Assembly: GCA_021464415.1 (NCBI GenBank) | Contig: CM038471.1 | Coordinates: forward strand, 12,274,373-12,338,372 | Reading direction: 5' to 3' | DNA: 64,000 nt | Source: Lonicera japonica | Taxonomy: Eukaryota; Streptophyta; Magnoliopsida; Dipsacales; Caprifoliaceae | Part shown: positions 44,995-55,374 of the stretch, piece after piece | How the letters are laid out: every line of letters begins with the position of its first letter | How positions within the stretch are numbered: the stretch's first letter is position 1 | The notes under the pieces: generated by a model | What the model was told of the DNA's origin: nothing | The model's database searches: none | Seen by the model: only the letters and a program-made list of their open reading frames with translations | Made by a program: the position numbers and the translations under genes

Positions 44995-47064
44995 TGTGAA
45001 CACCTCATTTTGCGACCCCCCGCAAGAATCCTAATTTTTAAAGAAATAAACATGCATGCACGCACAAGCATTCCTAGATGCACATGTAGTTTGTTCATGT
45101 GATACAGGTCAAAGAAGAAAGCCGAAAGGACCCCGGATGAGAAGTTACAGAATTATCGAAAATTGCCGGAACCGAAAAACCGTCAAAACTCCGGGAAATT
45201 TGTGAAAGGAGAGTCACGTACTTTGGATCATCCTCAAACTTTGAGAGTTGTTGGAAATTATCAAAAGGAGTAACATACTCGAAAATCAGCTAAATCCGAC
45301 GGTCGGATCTCCGAAAATTCAGAAAATCGCGAGTTTATTTCGGGTGGTCAAATGGAGATCTTCTCGAAGTTAAAATGGTTTGAAGTTTGGTAAGTGGATA
45401 GGCCTCATTGTGGGGAAGAGCATATTAAAATTTCAGCTTTGTCGGACATGGGGTCCTCAAGAATCAATTTGTCTACCGCGCAATTCCAGTTGAAATGTCC
45501 TTCGTAGCAAATTAAAATAAATAGTGGCCTTCCCGAAATCTGATCGACCTCAAATTTGGACACAAGTTAGAAAACATTTGGAGGGAAAACATATCAAAAT
45601 ATCAGAATAATCCAACGGTTGAAAGTTTAATTATCGAGATTGTTGTATGCAAGTACGTTTCCTACGCGGGAACAAACTCTTTGTACCAAGCCAAGGAGAC
45701 CGAGTCCTTACCGAACTCCGATCGTCCTCAACGAACTCCGATCGTCCTCAAATTTTTACAGGGTGTAAAAGACTTATATTGGCAATACATATCCAAAATT
45801 CAGCCTGATCCAACGGTTAGAACCTGACTTCTCGTGCAAACAAGGGACCTTGTCTACAACAAGTACCTTTCCTACGCGGACACAAACTCTTCGTACCAAT
45901 CATAACGAAAGGGAACCTTCCCGAAATCCGATCGACCTGAAATTTTTACACGATCTAGAATATTCCTATTTACAACACATATCCAAAACTCAGGATAATC
46001 CAACGGTGGGAAGGCTTCGAGATAATTTCCAAGAGTCCTAGTTGCAATCTCTTTTCTTGCTCTCCAAGTATTTTGACAACTATAAATAGACCCCCCCTCC
46101 ATTCATTATTTTCATCAACAATCAAGGGAATTTCGTGGTACACACCAAGAGATCCTTATTCTCTCATTCCAAGAAGGATCAGGTATAATTTTCTCTCTCT
46201 CCTTTTATTTATTCGTCAATTTTATAATTCATACTCTTGTTTGCATAATTTTTATTACTTAATAGCTTTTCAAAACCCCTTTTCAAATTATTTTTCAAAA
46301 TTAAAGGCGTATAATAAACCCTAATCCAATTCCAAAATAGTATTATTATTTTCTTACTTTTCCAAAAGTTCGGATTAGCGGTATTGTTATACGAATGAAT
46401 CGATAATCGCTATATATCCAATCTAACTCATAGATTGCGGTGTGTATGTGATAAATACTCGATCATGAGAGCACTATTGCCATCTATACCGGTTTAATCA
46501 ATAGACTTTGGTATACGATCGGTCAACTCGCCTCATATAATATCGAATATAAGATTCCACATTGAATCAGTTTCCGAAAAGCCCAATGCTTTACAAAATC
46601 ACTTGTTTCATTGTATCTATTATTATCAAACTCTCTTTTTCAAATCACACACACACACTTATTTTCAAAATCATGGGTGAATTAGGAAACACATCGTTTT
46701 CATCCCAACCCCAAAATCCCGATTTTTAAGGCAAGAACGAAAAGCTGTAAAGTAATAGCAATAGCATGCAAGAACTGAATTATAACACACGCATATCCTA
46801 CTCAAGAGACCGAAAGGGCGAATTGGGTGCCTAACACCTTCCCGATTCGTAACTTAATCCCCGAACCTTCGAATCAACTGGTTTCGCATATATTGTGTAT
46901 AAGAGGATATTTAATCCATAAATACGTCTCTTTTACACAAACCTTTTGTTTGTTTAGTAAAACAAATTGGCGACTCTTATTCTTTTCAAAAACGATTTCC
47001 AAATCAACAAACGGAATCGCCGCCCACGAGGACCCCCCGGGCGTCGCGAACGCGGGTTCTCACA
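44995..47064 (+). repeat. 5' LTR of the gag-pol-less LTR element
   Basis: 2,070 bp, TG to CA. TATA box CTATAAATAGA at 46080-46090. Several short motifs recur in its first half (TCCGATCGTCCTCAAATTT and similar, ATCCAACGGTT), giving a loosely repetitive U3. Confidence 0.92.
46081..46087 (+). promoter_or_regulatory. TATA box in the 5' LTR of the gag-pol-less element
   Basis: TATAAAT before a C-rich tract, with the same motif at 53644-53650 in the 3' LTR. Transcription of the element probably starts about 30 bases downstream. Confidence 0.6.
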
Positions 47065-47083
47065 GTGGCGACTCTGCTGGGGA
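47065..47083 (+). other. Primer-binding site of the gag-pol-less element
   Basis: GTGGCGACTCTGCTGGGGA directly after the 5' LTR, the same type as primer sites of plant Ogre elements (TGGCGACTC...GGGGA). The tRNA was not verified. Confidence 0.7.
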
Positions 47084-48732
47084 CGTAAGAGGATTAGACT
47101 ATAAACAAGAGTAGAATATGCGTGGATAATTATTTATGTTTGCATGCTTTCTTTTTTGGCCTTAGTTTTAGGATAACATAGATGCGATTTAGGTAGATAC
47201 CTTGATTCCCTTTTTGTTTGTAATAATTGTTTGAGGAAAATCTTTTCATAAATAAAAATTGAAAGTACTCGAACAAACCCTAAAGCGCTTATCATAATAT
47301 ACCTCCATAATTGTTATTTTGCATGCACCCACTATCATCATGCATTATCGCGAGTGTGAATTTACCCTATCAACCTCGGGACCAAAGTCGTGATTAGGTC
47401 GTGGACTTGCGGGTCTACACTAGCCGAAAGCGCATGGGACCACTCTCCTTGGCCAAGTACCAAACTGAGGTATATCGAGTGACGAGAACACTCACGTACC
47501 CAGAATGTATATCAAAAGGTCCTTGCACGTACTCGCCCTTCGGGTATATAGCAAGACCTAGCCAAATAGGAGGGAGCCTTAAACCTTACCCCTTTCAACC
47601 ACGCTTGCATATAGGATGTGTCAGCCTAGTACACACGAATTTCTGCATGTTTTCTTGACCGTCGGTCGTGAGACTAGTGAACAAAAGGCCTTGTCATACA
47701 TACCAACTCTTGGTTTGGCAAGTACGGCCGGTGGCTGCCCAACCCTGTTCGTAGAAATCCCTCACTAAAACCCGTTAGTGAGAATTTTCCTATCACTATT
47801 TCCATGAAAAGCAACTCTAAGAAGAGAGAACTTCCCGATTTTTAAAAATTGTTTTTTCAAAATCTTTTTAAAAAAACCGAGTCATTTTCTAAAATGAATT
47901 TTTCAAAAATTAATTTTTAAAATCGGAAGGTTATAAGGGCAACCCGGGAATTCATATTCCTACCCTAAACCTATCCACGGGGCTCTCAAGTTGTTGCTGT
48001 CGGTCTATTTTTGCCTTATCACCAAAAAGTGGTTTTCGATTTTATTTTTCTGTCGAGTCACAATTTTCCGAGAATTATGCAACTCATGGCAAAATATTAA
48101 TTTTTCGGTCAAATCTCCGACTTCTCTCTCCCCATTCTTCACAACACTCCGATTATCTACTGCTGGCAAACTAGACGACTCACGAGATCAGATTCACTAC
48201 CGATCATGCCTCCTCATTGCAACACCGAGCTACTACTTCATCAAATCAGGATCGACGATACTGAGGGTAATTAAGGTGAAGCTTCTCATGCAGCGGGTCC
48301 TCCGCCTGGTTCCGTTCTCCCACAAACCGATGGTGGCACCTTAACCCTTGAACACCTCTATCATCTAATCCACGATCTGATCGAGTTTGTAGCCATCATA
48401 AAAGATCACCAAGTGGCCACCCAAGCCCATCTTGAGCCCTAATCGCTGTCAGAATACCTGCTGAACCAAACCAATCCAATCCAAATCCATACCTAACCGA
48501 AGGCAACCAAACTCGAGACCCAGTAGCTCCACCTAACAATCTATAATACATTATCCCAGTTCCTGCCAACATCAACCACCCATTTCCTGTGGCCCTTGCC
48601 AACATCGTTGTACTACCGCCGCAAGATCCCGAAATAGCCTGGTTGAACCCTAAACATAACCAGCCCCTTCAAAACCATAATCCTTAAGCCATCCTTGATG
48701 TAGATCATAACAGTTCCCCGAAGACTAGCCTT
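47084..48732 (+). other. Non-coding leader of the gag-pol-less element
   Basis: About 1.6 kb without retroviral motifs. Short ORFs (85 and 117 codons at 47401 and 47991) match nothing known and have no gag features. It may contain packaging signals, which cannot be recognised by eye. Confidence 0.55.
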
Positions 48733-49090
48733 ACCATCATCATTCACATACACTGAGGATCAGAGGATATATGCACTGAGGGTGTTGACAAGAAAACCCG
48801 AACAGCTCCCTGAAGGCTAGCCTCACCATCATTGTTCACACATATTGAGGGTGCCAAAGGTACATCTACTGAGGGTATCGACAAGAAGACCCAAACAGCC
48901 TTACCATCATCGCTCGCATACACTGAGGGTGCCAAGGGTATATGCAGTAAAGATTTCGACAAGAAGACCAGAACAACTCCCTGAAGACTAGCCTCACCAT
49001 CATCATTCACACATATTGAGGGTGGCAAGGGTACATCTACTGAGGGTATCGACAATAAGACCCGACCCACTCCCCCAAGACTAGCCTCTC
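48733..49090. repeat. Minisatellite array 1, about four diverged units of 80-95 bp
   Basis: Units centre on CACTGAGGGTGCCAAGG, ACATCTACTGAGGGTATCGA and CTCCCTGAAGACTAGCCTCA. A 129-codon minus-strand ORF (49133-48744) runs through and is a by-product of the repeats. Confidence 0.8.
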
Positions 49091-49750
49091 CATTTATCAT
49101 TTGCACTAAGGGTGGCTTAACCCACACCATCACAACCCCATGGTCGTCTTATCAACAGAATCAGAAATTCTACCTCTGAAGAATATCGGTAAGCCTCCTG
49201 AGATTGAGGGTAAGAGCAAAAAGCAGTAACGCACACGGACTCGAGGAAGATAGCAACTTGTCAAAGATGGAAGCATGACACAAGATCAGCAAAATCTCAA
49301 GTCGGCAGCACTCCATTTCTCTTATCACCTTACGCTCACTCACTGTTTGACCAGAAATCAATATTTGCCTTTTCAGTATTGCTATGTTCTCGGAAAATTG
49401 TCAGTCTTGCATGCATGCATCTGCACTTAGATAATTTCAAGTAGCGTAACATACTTCATAAATCAGGCAACTCAAGATTCAAAACCTTTTCAAAACCAAG
49501 TTTTTAAAATAATGGTGCGATGATTTAAGAAGTATGCAAATACTCGAAATTTAGGGAAGCATGACATAAGCATTTGCATAGTGCACACACATGAACACTT
49601 GCATAAGTGTACCGCGCACCAGTCCAAGAATACATAGGCACTAAGCTCCATGGCCTACCAGACAGTCTTCACCACCGCATCCTGGTATATACCTCGATGA
49701 TTAGTCACACCACCATCACCAACCAGATCGTCATGATAAGATCACTTTTT
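49091..49750. other. Non-coding interior of the gag-pol-less element
   Basis: No arrays or motifs recognised; contains short ATGCATGCAT-type sequence near 49411. Confidence 0.5.
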
Positions 49751-49862
49751 CTCCCAGAGAGGTCAATCATTTCACAAAGTCTCCCAGAGAGGCAAATCAC
49801 TCCACATATCCTCCTAGAGAGGAAAAACACAATCATAAAGTCTCCCAGATAGTCAAATAACT
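49751..49862. repeat. Minisatellite array 2, about four units of about 30 bp
   Basis: Units begin TCTCCCAGAGAGG and continue CAAATCACTTCACAAAG, with variation. Confidence 0.8.
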
Positions 49863-50055
49863 TCACAAGCCCTTTCTACAGGCATCAATCAAATCCCAAG
49901 CCCTTTCTATAGGCACCAATCCAAGCCCTTTCTATAGGCACCAATCCAGAGCCCTTCCACAGGCACCAATTTAATCCAAACCCTTTCTATAGGCACCAAT
50001 CCAATCCAAGCCCTTTCCACAGGCACCAATCCAATCCAAGCCCTTCCTACAGGCA
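49863..50055. repeat. Minisatellite array 3, about seven units of 25-31 bp
   Basis: Unit AAGCCCTTTCTATAGGCACC plus AATCCAATCC, with CTACAGG and CCACAGG variants. Confidence 0.88.
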
Positions 50056-50869
50056 AACTCAAGCCTTCTCCAAAACTAAAAAACCCCCTTTTTGAGAGGA
50101 TATCAGAGAAAGATAGAGAGAAAGACTGGAATGAGAAATTTCGTAAAAACGCAGGGACCAAGCCCCCACAAAAAGGACTTTTGGCCTAGCTTCTCCACAC
50201 CCAAGAAATCTTCAAGATACGTTCCCAAAGGTTCTCGGACCGAAAATCACAAACACAGCACGACGATGTCAAATGCAAACTTTCAAAGTAAACATTCTCA
50301 GAATCGCAAGGACGATGATGCCCACGAAAACCTGACAAAGTGAGAAGAAACAAAGTGGGTACAAGAAAAAATTGAAAGAGTAGAAAAGAGGATAAATCCC
50401 ACAGTGCCAAAAGAAATGAATATTGAAAAAAAACAAAAAAAGGAAAAAAGATGGCAGCGAGAGCCACACCAAGAGTGACAGCTAGGCTAAAAAGCCCAGG
50501 GCTACGTCTTGGGTGAGGAAGGCTGCTGACCATGCAAAAGAAAAAAAGTAAGCTGAAAAAAAAAGAAGGCTGTATCAAAAAGCTTTCAATTAATCAAGGA
50601 GGAATAAGGGCATCGAAAAATAGAAAATGATGCAGGCACAAAAAATTCTTTTCTCGCGAAGTCAGGAAACAATAAGCAGAATCGCACCCTAGTGATAAAA
50701 GAAAAATGCCACGGAAGCTGAGCAAGAGGCAAAGTCCAAAATTCATACACGAAGTTTCGAGAACAGAGAGAACGTAACTTGATCATTTCTCAAGGAAAAA
50801 GAGGCCAGCCAAAAGTACTTCTTTTAAAAAAAAAAAAAAAAAAAAAAATCACACCGGAACTCTTTCTCT
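50056..50869. other. Purine-rich non-coding interior
   Basis: A-rich plus strand with AAAGAAAAAA-type tracts and a poly(A) run at 50826-50847. ORFs on either strand (for example minus 50578-50186) are low-complexity and not credible genes. Confidence 0.5.
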
Positions 50870-51075
50870 ATGAGACTCTCACCTCCTCAGCATCAACCCT
50901 CAGCCATTATCCTAGCCAGTAGGAATTCTCATTTCCGTAGCAGATCATTAACCCGCACATCAACCATTATCCATGCTAGTAGGAGTTCTCATATCCTCAG
51001 CAGATCATCAACTCTCAGCCTTTATCCTAGCCAGTAGGAATTCTCAACTCCCCAGCAGGCCATCAATCATCATAC
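50870..51075. repeat. Minisatellite array 4, about three units of 60-70 bp
   Basis: Units contain CAGCCATTATCCTAGCCAGT, AGGAATTCTCA and CCTCAGCAGATCATCAA, imperfectly repeated. Confidence 0.8.
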
Positions 51076-51165
51076 CATCAATTCTTAGCCAGCATACAAT
51101 CAATCATCATATCCCCAGCAAACATACACCATGCTAGAATCACTGACAGAACAATCCCACAAAGT

Positions 51166-51689
51166 CCGTTAAAGCAGGGGCTCACCCTCTACACGGTTCA
51201 CAAGCACGGTTCACAAGTCCGTTAAAGCAGGGGCTCACCCTCTACACGGTTCACAAGCATGGTTCACAAGTCCGTTAAAGCAGGGGCTCACCCTCTACAC
51301 GGTTCACAAGCACGGTTCACACAGTCCGTTAAAGCAGGGCTCACCCTCTACACGGTTCACAAGCACGGTTCACACAGTCCGTTAAAGCAGGGGCTCACCC
51401 TCTACACGGTTCACAAGCACGGTTCACAAGTCCGTTAAAGCAGGGGCTCACCCTCTACACGGTTCACAAGTCCGTTAAAGTAGGGGCTCACCCTTTACAC
51501 GGTTCACAAGCATGGTTCACAAGTCCGTTAAACCAGGGGCTCACCCTCTACACGGTTCACAAGCACAGTTCACAAGTCCGTTAAAGCAGGGGCTCACCCT
51601 CTACACGGTTCACAAGCACGGTTCACAAGTCCGTTAAAGCAGGGGCTCACCCTCTACACGGTTCACAAGCACGGTTCACACAGTCCAGT
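51166..51689. repeat. Minisatellite array 5, about ten units of 53 bp
   Basis: Each unit has a 40-bp core (AAGTCCGTTAAAGCAGGGGC, TCACCCTCTACACGGTTCAC) plus a 13-bp spacer AAGCACGGTTCAC. One unit near 51466 lacks the spacer and is 40 bp long. Confidence 0.95.
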
Positions 51690-52375
51690 TCCCAATCCCG
51701 TTAAGGCAGGGGCTCACCCTCTACACGGTTCCCAATCCCGTTAAGGCAGGGGCTCACCCTCTACACGGTTCTCAAATCCCGTTAAGGCAGGGGCTCACTC
51801 TCTACACGGTTCCCAATCCCGTTAAGGCAGGGGCTCACCCTCTACACGGTTCCCAATCTCGTTAAAGCAGGGGCTCACCCTCTACACGGTTCCCAATCCC
51901 GTTAAAGTAGGGGCCCACCCTCTACACGGTTCCCAATCCCGTTAAAGCAGGGGCTCACCCTCTACACAGTTCCCAATCCCGTTAAAGCAGGGGCCCACCC
52001 TCTACACGGTTCCCAATCCCGTTAAAGCAGGGGCTCACCCTCTACACGGTTCCCAATCCCGTTAAAGCAGGGGCCCACCCTCTACACGGTTCCCAATCCC
52101 GTTAAAGTAAGGGCTCACCCTCTACACGGTTCCCAATCCCGTTAAAGCAGGGGCTCACCCTCTACACGGTTCTTAAATCCCGTTAAGGCAGGGGCTCACC
52201 CTCTACACGGTTTCCAATCCCGTTAAAGCAGGGGCTCACCCTCTACACGGTTCCAAATCCCGTTAAAGCAGGGGCTCACCCTCTACACGATTCACAATCC
52301 TATTAAAGAAGGGGCTCACCCTCTACGCGGCTTGTACACTTCGCTAGAGCAGGGGGCTCACCCCTCTACATGGGT
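51690..52375. repeat. Minisatellite array 6, about seventeen units of 40 bp
   Basis: Variant of the same core (AATCCCGTTAAAGCAGGGGC, TCACCCTCTACACGGTTCCC) without the 13-bp spacer. Several units share GCCCACC for GCTCACC, suggesting block duplication. The last unit (52325-52375) is degenerate and close to the 3' LTR. Confidence 0.95.
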
Positions 52376-52577
52376 CACACATCACGGCAAGACACAAGAT
52401 ATGTTCCAAACATCGCGCATCCATCCCAAGGAGAGAGAGAAGCAGCATAGCACAGCATCATTTGCATTGCATTGTTTTCAAAATATCATCTGTGATTCAT
52501 GCGAGTGCCGCAAAATGATGCGTTCTCATTATCGTCCTGGTTTCTTTGCTTCACAAAGAACCCAGGCCGAGAGGGTC

Positions 52578-54627
52578 TGTGAACACCTCATTTTGCGACC
52601 CCCCGCAAGAATCCTAATTTTTAAAGAAATAAACATGCATGCACGCACAAGCATTCCTAGATGCACATGTAGTTTGTTCATGTGATACAGGTCAAAGAAG
52701 AAAGCCGAAAGGACCCCGGATGAGAAGTTACAGAATTATCGAAAATTGCCGGAACCGAAAAACCGTCAAAACTCCGGGAAATTTGTGAAAGGAGAGTCAC
52801 GTACTTTGGATCATCCTCAAACTTTAAGAGTTGTTGGAAATTATCAAAAGGAGTAACATACTCGAAAATCAGCTAAATCCGACGGTCGGATCTCCGAAAA
52901 TTCAGAAAATCGCGAGTTTATTTCGGGTGGTCAAATGGAGATCTTCTCGAAGTTAAAATGGTTTGAAGTTTGGTAAGTGGATAGGCCTCATTGTGGGGAA
53001 GAGCATATTAAAATTTCAGCTTTGTCGGACATGGGGTCCTCAAGAATCAATTTGTCTACCGCGCAATTCTAGTTGAAATGTCCTTCGTAGCAAATTAAAA
53101 TAAATAGTGGCCTTCCCGAAATCTGATCGACCTCAAATTTGGACACAAGTTAGAAAACATTTGGGGGGAAAACATATCAAAAAATCAGAATAATCCAACG
53201 GTTGAAAGTTTAATTATCGAGATTGTTGTATGCAAGTACGTTTCCTACGCGGGAACAAACTCTTTGTACCAAGCCAAGGAGACCGAGTCCTTACCGAACT
53301 CCGATCGTCCTCAAATTTTTACAGGGTGTAAAAGACTTATATTTGCAATACATATCCAAAATTCAGCCTGATCCAACGGTTAGAACCTGACTTCTCGTGC
53401 AAACAAGGGACCTTGTCTACAACAAGTACCTTTCCTACGCGGACACAAACTCTTCGTACCAATCATAACGAAAGGGAACCTTCCCGAAATCCGATCGACC
53501 TGAAATTTTTACACGATCTAGAATATTCCTATTTACAACACATATCCAAAAATCAGGATAATCCAACGGTGGGAAGGTTTCGCGATAATTTCCAAGAGTC
53601 CTAGTTGCAATCTCTTTTCTTGCTCTCCAAGTATTTTGACAACTATAAATAGACCCCCCCTCCATTCATTATTTTCATCAACAATCAAGGGAATTTCGTG
53701 GTACACACCAAGAGATCCTTATTCTCTCCTTCCAAGAAGGCTCAGGTATAATTTTCTCTCTCTCCTTTTATTTATTCGTCAATTTTATAATTCATACTCT
53801 TGTTTGCATAATTTTTATTACTTAATAGCTTTTCAAAACCCTTTTTCAAATTAATTTTCAAAATTAAAGGCGTATAATAAACCCTAATCCAATTCCAAAA
53901 TAGTATTATTATTTTCTTACTTTTCCAAAAGTTCGGATTAGCGGTATTGTTATACGAAGGAATCGATAATCGCTATATATCCAATCTAACTCATAGATTG
54001 CGGTGTGTATGTGATAAATACTCGATCATGAGAGCACTATTGCCATCTATACCGGTTTAATCAATAGACTTTGGTATACGATCGGTCAACTCGCCTCATA
54101 TAATATCGAATATAAGATTCCACATTGAATCAGTTTCCGAAAAGCCCAATGCTTTACAAAATCACTTGTTTTATTGTATCTATTATTATCAAACTCTCTT
54201 TTTCAAATCACACACACACACTTATTTTCAAAATCATGGGTGAATTAGGAAACACATCGTTTTCATCCCAACCCCAAAATCCCAATTTTTAAGGCAAGCA
54301 TGAAAAGTTGTAAAGTAATAGCAATAGCATGCAAGAACTGAATTATAACACACGCATATCCTACTCAAGAGACCGAAAGGGCGAATTGGGTGCCTAACAC
54401 CTTCCCGATTCGTAACTTAATCCCCGAACCTTCGAATCAACTGGTTTCGCATATATTGTGTATAAGAGGATATTTAATCCATAAATACGTCTCTTTTACA
54501 CAAACCTTTTGTTTGTTTAGTAAAACAAATTGGCGACTCTTATTCTTTTCAAAAACGATTTCCAAATCAACAAACGGAATCGCCGCCCACGAGGACCCCC
54601 CGGGCATCGCGAACACGGGTTCTCACA
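52578..54627 (+). repeat. 3' LTR of the gag-pol-less LTR element
   Basis: 2,050 bp, near-identical to 44995-47064; preceded by the short purine-rich AGGCCGAGAGGGTC. Followed by the GAAAC target duplication and then copia leader sequence. Confidence 0.92.
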
Positions 54628-54632
54628 GAAAC

Positions 54633-55374
54633 ACAACCACAAAACCCTAGCCGTCCCACCACCACCACGCAAACAACCCACATATCACCTTACAACACCA
54701 TCCTAAACCCTAAACCTATCCAACAACACCCGCAGCCACCCACACACAACCGGATCAAACTTCTGTGCATTCGTCCATCGCCTACAGACACCCAATCAAA
54801 CCAAAAATCACACCAACGTCCTCGTCTTCAATAGACGATTCAAAATCTGTTTGAATCACCGCCGTCCACGCCCGCACGAGCCTCCAATACAATCAGATCT
54901 CCCGCAGCGCTCTGTCCACACGCCTCTGTCACTGCGCCTGCTGCCACGTCAACCCTAACGCCACATCACCGCCACGTCACCTGCCACGACAGAGACACGT
55001 CATCCGCCACGTCAGCCCTACTGCCACGTCACCCTGACACATCAGCTCTACTGCCACATCATCTGCCACGCCATCTGCCACGTCACCCTGACCGTTGACC
55101 GTTGACCATTGACCCTGATCCGTTGACCGTTGACCAGACCCGTTGACCCATTGACCAGACCCATTGACCCGTTGACCAATTCAGAAACCCTAACCGGTTC
55201 AACCAGACCGGTTCTTTGCACAGTTAACCGACCGGTTCACTACTTTTTTGACCGGTTTTTCAGAAGACCAGACCGGTTCCTAGCTTTTTTCAACCTTCTG
55301 AACACAACCACAACCTCAGAATTTCCAAATTTCGTCTCTATCTTTGAGTATTACAAACTCTCGACCCCACAAAC
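54633..55374 (+). other. Leader and missing-gag region of the short-LTR copia element, with motif clusters
   Basis: This stretch should hold gag but carries no gag coding. It begins with a C/A-rich part. The motif CCACGTCA then occurs five times with near variants (54939-55090), followed by nine TTGACC copies (55088-55175) and several ACCGGTT motifs (55190-55280). CCACGTCA is a bZIP-type (ACGT core) site and TTGACC is the WRKY W-box; function here is inference. The motifs may also be just a decayed tandem repeat. Confidence 0.6.

Larger units (their letters stand above)
44995..54627 (+). mobile_element. Large LTR retrotransposon derivative without gag-pol, Ogre/Tat-like, full of minisatellites
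   Basis: Two LTRs of 2,070 and 2,050 bp (TGTGAACACCTC to GGGTTCTCACA) with the exact target duplication GAAAC (44990-44994 and 54628-54632). A primer site GTGGCGACTCTGCTGGGGA follows the 5' LTR. The 5.5-kb interior has no gag, protease, RT or integrase in any frame but holds at least six tandem-repeat arrays. The LTRs are very similar; the 20-bp length difference is a tandem duplication in the 5' copy near 45715-45755. It is non-autonomous, must be mobilised in trans, and inserted recently. Confidence 0.9.

Noticed and set aside
45850..47114. ORFs inside the 2-kb LTR (repeated at 53413-54650)
   Set aside because: Duplicate because LTRs are duplicated; no protein features; they overlap the TATA box and leader.
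50186..50578. 130-codon minus-strand ORF rich in Phe, Leu and Ser
   Set aside because: Product of purine-rich plus-strand DNA; low complexity, no membrane-protein logic beyond composition.
51166..52375. CRISPR-like look of regularly repeated units
   Set aside because: The units are contiguous minisatellite repeats without unique spacers, within a plant retrotransposon.
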